DNA from: an uncultured Clostridia bacterium
Lineage (GTDB): Bacteria; Bacillota; Clostridia; UBA1381
NCBI GenBank assembly: GCA_944392335.1
Contig: CALXWJ010000091.1
Location: 1-46,762, forward strand
Direction of reading: 5' to 3'
Length of the DNA stretch: 46,762 nt
In this document: piece after piece, positions 41,812 through 46,762 of the stretch
How the letters are laid out: every line of letters begins with the position of its first letter
Position numbering within the stretch: the first letter of the stretch is position 1
Made by a program: the position numbers and the translations under genes
The notes under the pieces: generated by a model
Told to the model about the DNA's origin: nothing
The model's input: only the letters and a program-made list of their open reading frames with translations
The model's database searches: none

Positions 41812-44800
41812 TTACATATCAAATATTGTAAATTGATCCGATTCCGGAATATTATCAAGACAGTGAAATTGCTGCATTGTTTCAATATTTGTACGGGTTA
41901 CGGTTGTACGTTTTTTTATATCCTCGATGGTTTTAAAGGGAGCGGTCTCACGGGCTTCCTGAATACTTCTTGCAACATTTTCACCCAGCCCGGGAATGGC
42001 ATTTAAAGGAGGGCGTATACCTTCTTCACAAGGGATAAAGTTAACTGCATGTGATTTATACAGATCAATGGGTGCAAAAGTCAAGCCTCTTGAATACATT
42101 TCAATGCATATTTCCAAAATAGGAATAACATTTTCTTCTTTCTGCGATATGGTATTATTTTTCTTTTTATCCATTAAATCATTCATTGCCTGTTTTGCGA
42201 CATCTAAACTCAGAGCCATTGTTGATGCATCAAAATCATCAGCACGGACGCTGAAATAGGCAATATAAAATGCCTGAGGATAATGAACTTTATAATATGC
42301 AACACGAAATGCCATTGTTACATATGCAACGGCATGAGCTTTTGGAAACATATATTTAATTTTTTTGCAGGAATCTATATACCAGTCAGGTACATTTGCC
42401 GCCAACATTGCTTCTTCATCCTCGGATTTTAAACCTTTACCTTTTCTTACACTTTCCATTATTTTAAAAGAATGACCTGCCTCAACACCCATAGAAATCA
42501 GATAAAGCATAATATCATCACGTGTGCAAATAGCGTGTGAAAGGTCGCATATACCTTCTTGAATCAATGTCTGGGCATTATTAAGCCATACATCAGTGCC
42601 GTGTGAAAGCCCGGAAATCCTTACAAGCTCTGAAAAAGTTTTCGGTTTTGTATCCTCCAGCATCTGACGAACAAATTTAGTGCCGAATTCAGGTACCCCA
42701 TACGTTCCAAGAGTCGTTCCTATATCGTAACCGTCAAGTATTTTTAAGGCTTTGTTTGAAGTAAATAAACTCAGCGTTTCCGGATCGTCAAGAGGGATGG
42801 TCTGCGGATCAAGCCCCGTTAAATCCTGAAGCATTTTTATGACGGTAGGATCATCGTGACCGAGCTCATCAAGCTTTAATAAATTTTGGTCTATCGAATG
42901 ATAATCAAAATGTGTTGTTATTATATCGGAATTCGGATCATCGGCAGGGTGCTGCACCGGGCAAAATTCATGAATGTCATTTTTATGAGGAACAACTATG
43001 ATTCCGCCGGGATGTTGGCCGCTTGTTCTTTTAACTCCTACGCAGCCTGCCGCGAGTCTGTTCATTTCGGCATTTCTGATTTTTAATCCTTTTTCTTCCG
43101 CATATTTTTTTACATATCCAAACGCTGTTTTCTCGGCGACCGTTCCGATTGTTCCTGCTCTGAAAACAAATCCCTCTCCGAAATAGGTTTCGGTATATTT
43201 ATGAATGACAGGCTGATATGAACCTGAAAAATTCAGATCTATATCGGGTTCTTTATCGCCTTTAAATCCGAGAAAGGTCTCAAAAGGAATGTCATGACCG
43301 TCTTTTTTGTATTTTGTGCCGCACTTTGGACATATTTTATCAGGCAGATCGCAGCCCGACATACCTGTTTCATTTTCAACAAATTCAACGTTTTTGCAAT
43401 TCGGACAAATGTAGTGGCAGGGAAGGGAATTAACCTCTGTAATGTCTGATAAAAATGCGACAAATGAAGAACCTACAGAGCCTCTTGATCCGACAAGATA
43501 TCCGTCGCTCAGCGATTTTCTTACAAGCTCCTGAGCAATTTTATACATAACGGAAAATCCGTAGGTCGTGATCGAATGGAGCTCTTTATCAAGACGTTCT
43601 TTAACGAGAGCAGGAAGAGAATCGCCGTATATGGAACGTGCTTTATTAAATGAATCATTTATGATACCTTCTTGAGCACCGTCAATTTCGGGCGGACATT
43701 TTGTAGGGGGTATGGGACATACGTCTTCAATCATATCAGCAATAAGATTTGTGTTTTTGACAACCACTTCATATGCTTTGTCGCTGCCGAGATAAGAAAA
43801 CTCTTCAAGCATTTCCTCTGTTGTTCTCAAAAACAAAGGAGCCTGCTCGTCCGCGTCTTTAAAACCTTTATAATGCATAAGTATTTTTCTGAAATTTGCC
43901 CCTTCCGGGTCCAGAAAGTGGACGTCACACGTGGCACAAACGGGTTTATTATACTTTTCTCCCAATTCCACAATTTTACGATTTAAATCTTTTAGATCAT
44001 CATCGGTATTGACAAAAGGGAAGTCGGTATCCTTTTTCATATATGCATTATTACCGATAGGCTGTATTTCAAGATAGTCATAAAATTCGGTAATTTCACC
44101 AATCTTATCATCACTGCTTTTTTCAACGACAGCCCGAAACAATTCTCCGGCTTCGCATGCGGAACCGATAATAAGCCCTTCTCTTTTTTCGGCAAGCAAG
44201 GATTTAGGTATTCTCGGAGTCCTGTAAAAATATTTAAGCTGAGACGCCGTTACCATTTCATATAAGTTTCTGACACCTGTTTTGTTTTTTGCCAGTATTA
44301 TTATATGATATGCTTTATTTTTCTTTACGGCCTGGGATAAATCAAACGATGCGTTCAGGTCATTGATCTCGGTAATAGACATTTTGTTCAATTCATCAAG
44401 CATTTTTAAGAAAATATCGGCAGTCGCTTTTGCATCATCCACAGCCCTGTGGTGATTTTCAAGCATAATATTCAAATGTTTTGTTAAAGTATTTAATCTG
44501 TGATTATTTAAAGAAGGATACAGACACCTTGCAAGCATCAGAGTATCCAAGATTGAAAAATCAAAATCGAGATTACACTCATCGGCGGTTTTTCTTATAA
44601 ATCCTGTATCAAATTGAGCATTGTGAGCAACAAGAACAGAATCCTTTGAAAATTCCAAAAATTTTGTAACGGCTTGCTGTTGTGTAGGTGCATTTTTGAC
44701 CATATTATCTGTAATGCCGGTTAAATCTTGAATTTCTTTCGGAATAGGCATCTGTGGGTTTACAAATGTGGAAAAATGATCTGTTATTTCTCCGTTTTCT

Positions 44801-45864
44801 ATTTTTACCGCGCCAATTTCGGTAATACCGCAAACATCTTTATTCAGCCCCGTCGTTTCGATATCAAAAACAACAAACGTACTTTTTGTATCTCCGCCTT
44901 TTTCGTTATATACGATTTTCAAGCTGTCATCAAGCAAATACCCTTCAACGCCGTATAGTATTTTTATTTTTTTATTTAAATCGGATGCCTTCATCGCATC
45001 AGGGAAAGACTGCACAACGCCGTGATCGGTGATAGCGATTGCTTTGTGTCCCCATTTTATTGCACGATTGATCAGATCTTTGGCGGAAGATACACCGTCC
45101 ATTGCTGACATTTGAGTATGTAAATGCAGTTCGACACGTTTGATCTCGGCGTCATCCATTCTTTGGGGCGGCTCGTAGCTTTCCGCTATGGAATACGCGG
45201 AAACTGTAACTTCTTTGTCAAAATCGCTGTATTGTGCCTTTCCGCGAACCGTTACGTATAATCCTTTTTTTAATCTTGATGAAACACTTTTAATTGCGTC
45301 AAGTTTTTTTTCTGTTTTTTCTATAAATAATTGTGATGTAATTGAATCCTGATAATCTGTAATGTCAAATTTTGCGATGAAAAATTCTTTTTCGGTTTTT
45401 TTGCTTTTTATTTCCTTACATTCGATCTTAGTGATTTCGCCGTAAAAACAAACATATCCAGAGTCTTCGGTGATCTTGAAAATAGGAGTCAGGTAATCAC
45501 GGATGGAACGGCCGTATATCATATCTCTTATTACGGCTTTTTTCCTGTCAGGATCATTTTCAATGCCGATTTGATTGCTGTTTTTCAGAGATTGGGCGAT
45601 TTGTGCCTGAAATTCTTTGTTGTATTTGTAAGCATTTGCCCAGATTTTTTCATGTATGATATCATCATGGGTTTTAATTAAAACGGAAGTGAGGTTATAT
45701 CTGTCTTTAATCTCATCTTCCAATTTGTCTAATTCATGATCGGAAATATTGCAATCCAATATAATTTCCATACTTCTGTTATTTTTGGAAAGTTTGATAT
45801 TATCTATGACACTGCTTCCGGCAATTGATATGCCCGGAAAAACAGAATTAAGTCTCGGTTTCAT
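41812..45864 (-). CDS. polC: DNA polymerase III PolC-type alpha subunit
   Basis: This is the main replicative DNA polymerase of low-GC Gram-positives, 1350 residues, slightly shorter than the ~1430 of Bacillus because the N-terminal domain is reduced. Reading the minus strand: an N-terminal region, an OB-fold and a PHP domain with HLHTQMSAMDG (~245). The inserted 3'-5' proofreading exonuclease begins FVVFDIETTGL (~330) and includes HNAQFDTGF and HRAVDDAKAT. The polymerase core has GSRGSVGSSFVAF, a CPNC/CPKC zinc-binding cluster (~820-850) and the active-site strand PDIDLNFSG (~877). The SD GAGGG precedes ATG 45864. It faces the accessory island and divergently flanks the Nudix gene. Confidence 0.95.
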   Translation of the reverse strand: MKPRLNSVFPGISIAGSSVIDNIKLSKNNRSMEIILDCNISDHELDKLEDEIKDRYNLTSVLIKTHDDIIHEKIWANAYKYNKEFQAQIAQSLKNSNQIGIENDPDRKKAVIRDMIYGRSIRDYLTPIFKITEDSGYVCFYGEITKIECKEIKSKKTEKEFFIAKFDITDYQDSITSQLFIEKTEKKLDAIKSVSSRLKKGLYVTVRGKAQYSDFDKEVTVSAYSIAESYEPPQRMDDAEIKRVELHLHTQMSAMDGVSSAKDLINRAIKWGHKAIAITDHGVVQSFPDAMKASDLNKKIKILYGVEGYLLDDSLKIVYNEKGGDTKSTFVVFDIETTGLNKDVCGITEIGAVKIENGEITDHFSTFVNPQMPIPKEIQDLTGITDNMVKNAPTQQQAVTKFLEFSKDSVLVAHNAQFDTGFIRKTADECNLDFDFSILDTLMLARCLYPSLNNHRLNTLTKHLNIMLENHHRAVDDAKATADIFLKMLDELNKMSITEINDLNASFDLSQAVKKNKAYHIIILAKNKTGVRNLYEMVTASQLKYFYRTPRIPKSLLAEKREGLIIGSACEAGELFRAVVEKSSDDKIGEITEFYDYLEIQPIGNNAYMKKDTDFPFVNTDDDLKDLNRKIVELGEKYNKPVCATCDVHFLDPEGANFRKILMHYKGFKDADEQAPLFLRTTEEMLEEFSYLGSDKAYEVVVKNTNLIADMIEDVCPIPPTKCPPEIDGAQEGIINDSFNKARSIYGDSLPALVKERLDKELHSITTYGFSVMYKIAQELVRKSLSDGYLVGSRGSVGSSFVAFLSDITEVNSLPCHYICPNCKNVEFVENETGMSGCDLPDKICPKCGTKYKKDGHDIPFETFLGFKGDKEPDIDLNFSGSYQPVIHKYTETYFGEGFVFRAGTIGTVAEKTAFGYVKKYAEEKGLKIRNAEMNRLAAGCVGVKRTSGQHPGGIIVVPHKNDIHEFCPVQHPADDPNSDIITTHFDYHSIDQNLLKLDELGHDDPTVIKMLQDLTGLDPQTIPLDDPETLSLFTSNKALKILDGYDIGTTLGTYGVPEFGTKFVRQMLEDTKPKTFSELVRISGLSHGTDVWLNNAQTLIQEGICDLSHAICTRDDIMLYLISMGVEAGHSFKIMESVRKGKGLKSEDEEAMLAANVPDWYIDSCKKIKYMFPKAHAVAYVTMAFRVAYYKVHYPQAFYIAYFSVRADDFDASTMALSLDVAKQAMNDLMDKKKNNTISQKEENVIPILEICIEMYSRGLTFAPIDLYKSHAVNFIPCEEGIRPPLNAIPGLGENVARSIQEARETAPFKTIEDIKKRTTVTRTNIETMQQFHCLDNIPESDQFTIFDM

Positions 45865-45890
45865 TTATTGCCCTCATTTCTATAAACGTT

Positions 45891-45927
45891 ATTATCAGTA
45901 TTTCATTATCAGTGAAATGCTAATAAT
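45891..45927. promoter_or_regulatory. Palindromic site between polC and the Nudix gene
   Basis: ATTATCAGTATTTCA (45891-45905) and TGAAATGCTAATAAT (45913-45927) are complementary at 13 of 15 positions with a 7-base spacer. It lies in the divergent intergenic region and could be an operator or a transcript hairpin upstream of polC. Confidence 0.35.
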
Positions 45928-46020
45928 ACATCATATATAATTTTACCACTGAGAAGAATTTGTGTCAATATAAAAATTGAGTATACTATAGAAGCTACTG
46001 ATTAATTCCTGTTTTTTTGC

Positions 46021-46049
46021 TTGCATTTGTGAATATAATATGATATGCT
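46021..46049 (+). promoter_or_regulatory. Promoter for the Nudix hydrolase gene
   Basis: TTGCAT (46021-46026) and TATGCT (46044-46049) are separated by 17 bp, 55 bases before the start codon. A second candidate (TTGTGT 45960-45965, TATACT 45982-45987, 16 bp) lies upstream. Confidence 0.5.
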
Positions 46050-46104
46050 ATTATTGGTTAAATATAAACTTGTTGAACTTTAATAATGATCGGAGGATAA
46101 TGTG

Positions 46105-46524
46105 ATGGAATATGAAAAATCGTGCGGTGCAGTTGTATACAGAATCAATATGGGAAAAAGGGAGTATCTTATAATTTTAAATAAAAAGGGAAATGCAAAA
46201 GGACATTGGGGATTCCCAAAAGGTCATGTTGAAAATAATGAAACAGAGCTTCAGACTGCGCAACGGGAAATTTTTGAGGAGGTAGGAATAAAACCGAAGA
46301 TTGATCAGCAATTTAAATATGTCACAAAATATACGCCAAGGCAAAATGTGGAAAAAGAGGCAGTTTATTTTGCCGCAGAAGCTGATAAAACGAATACTGT
46401 ATTGCAGAAAAGTGAAGTTGCGGATTTAAAGTGGTGCAGTTATAACGAGGCAATGGAACTGTTGACATATGACAGTGAGATATTGAGAGCTGCCGATAAG
46501 TATATTCAATTGATAAAAAATTGA
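46105..46524 (+). CDS. Nudix hydrolase, probable diadenosine tetraphosphatase type
   Basis: This 139-residue enzyme hydrolyses a nucleoside diphosphate linked to another moiety. The complete Nudix box is visible: G-x5-E-x7-R-E-x-x-E-E-x-G-I in GHVENNETELQTAQREIFEE followed by VGI. The N-terminal SCGAVVYRI and HWGFPKGHVE resemble asymmetric Ap4A hydrolases, so dinucleoside polyphosphate clearance is the likeliest role. The start chosen is ATG 46105, seven bases after CGGAGGA; the GTG at 46102 is closer than usual. It is followed directly by a strong terminator. Confidence 0.88.
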   Translation: MEYEKSCGAVVYRINMGKREYLIILNKKGNAKGHWGFPKGHVENNETELQTAQREIFEEVGIKPKIDQQFKYVTKYTPRQNVEKEAVYFAAEADKTNTVLQKSEVADLKWCSYNEAMELLTYDSEILRAADKYIQLIKN

Positions 46525-46564
46525 AATACATGTATTTACGACTGCGGACAAGCCATTATTAAAT

Positions 46565-46625
46565 AAAAAACTCCGGGGATATCCCAATATTAGATCATAC
46601 ATATTTGGGATATTACGGAGTTTTT
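46565..46625 (+). terminator. Strong intrinsic terminator after the Nudix gene
   Basis: A-rich sequence plus ACTCCG (from ~46565) pairs with CGGAGTTTTT (ending ~46625). An inner stem ATCCCAA/TTGGGAT holds a central loop. The A-run on the left and T-run on the right make it functional on both strands. Confidence 0.8.
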
Positions 46626-46683
46626 CGATTTATCGGAGGGGGGGTGCGGACATATTCTTGGACTCCGAAAGGAGTAAAAATAT

Positions 46684-46762
46684 ATGTATACAAAAGAACA
46701 AAAGGAACGTGCATTAAAAGAATTTGAACGATTAGGATCAGTTCAGGCCGTAGTAACGCTAT
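46684..46762 (+). mobile_element. Start of an IS3-type transposase OrfA, cut by the window end
   Basis: ATG 46684, preceded by GGAGT, opens MYTKEQKERALKEFERLGSV then QAVVTL. This resembles the N-terminal helix-turn-helix start of IS3/IS150-type OrfA proteins (MYTKEQREKAL...). Only 26 codons are inside the window. The GC-rich GGGGGTGCGGACATATTC just upstream (46637-46656) may be the left end of the element. Confidence 0.6.

Noticed and set aside
45749..45940. Small plus-strand ORF over the polC start
   Set aside because: It is antisense to the polC N-terminus and lacks an SD.

Overview
The window looks like a chromosomal segment of a low-GC Gram-positive anaerobe of the Clostridia. The support is dapL (one-step diaminopimelate route), a ferredoxin-type gltB/gltD pair, PolC-type DNA polymerase III, strong SD sequences, and secreted proteins with S-layer homology (SLH) domains. 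The mix of SLH-anchored plant-polysaccharide enzymes, BspA-type leucine-rich repeats and LplABC-type importers suggests a gut plant-cell-wall (pectin or hemicellulose) degrader. A Monoglobus-like organism is one possibility; that is inference, not a taxonomic assignment.

Layout. Positions 1-9731 are housekeeping: dapL, gltB-gltD (strong promoter with an intrinsic terminator in the leader) and lepA. Positions 9732-41811 form a ~32 kb accessory island. It starts with a structured RNA-like element and an AraC regulator (10286-11173). A decayed mobile-element zone follows (11669-12640: orphan promoter and start codon, IS-end-like repeats, an internally deleted IS110 transposase). Next come three surface-protein genes (12643-19029) and two very large right-handed beta-helix enzymes resembling GH141 (19193-28766). 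A lipoprotein and two permeases of an oligosaccharide importer (28783-32257) lead to a six-module LRR protein fused to a DUF4886/SGNH esterase-like domain (32297-36901). The island ends with a cytoplasmic GH29 fucosidase (36987-38225), a broken polysaccharide deacetylase, a cytoplasmic six-hairpin glycosidase-like protein (38739-40820) and a second decayed zone. Positions 41812-46762 return to housekeeping: polC on the minus strand, a Nudix hydrolase, and the start of an IS3-like transposase.

How the genes may work together (inference): AraC senses a sugar. SLH-bearing and secreted beta-helix enzymes act on a fucose-containing plant glycan at the cell surface. The LRR/SGNH protein may bind it or remove esters. 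The importer brings in oligosaccharides, energised by an ATPase encoded elsewhere, and the two cytoplasmic glycosidases finish them.

Most unusual observations: (1) a ~125-nt structured element present twice, in inverted orientation, at the two edges of the island (9860-9985 plus strand; 41677-41799 minus strand, just after polC); (2) a GH141-like beta-helix enzyme split by a ~400-residue LRR domain that its neighbour lacks; (3) an IS110 remnant with a foldable leader in the position of a bridge RNA; (4) a promoter-terminator arrangement suggesting attenuation of gltB-gltD.
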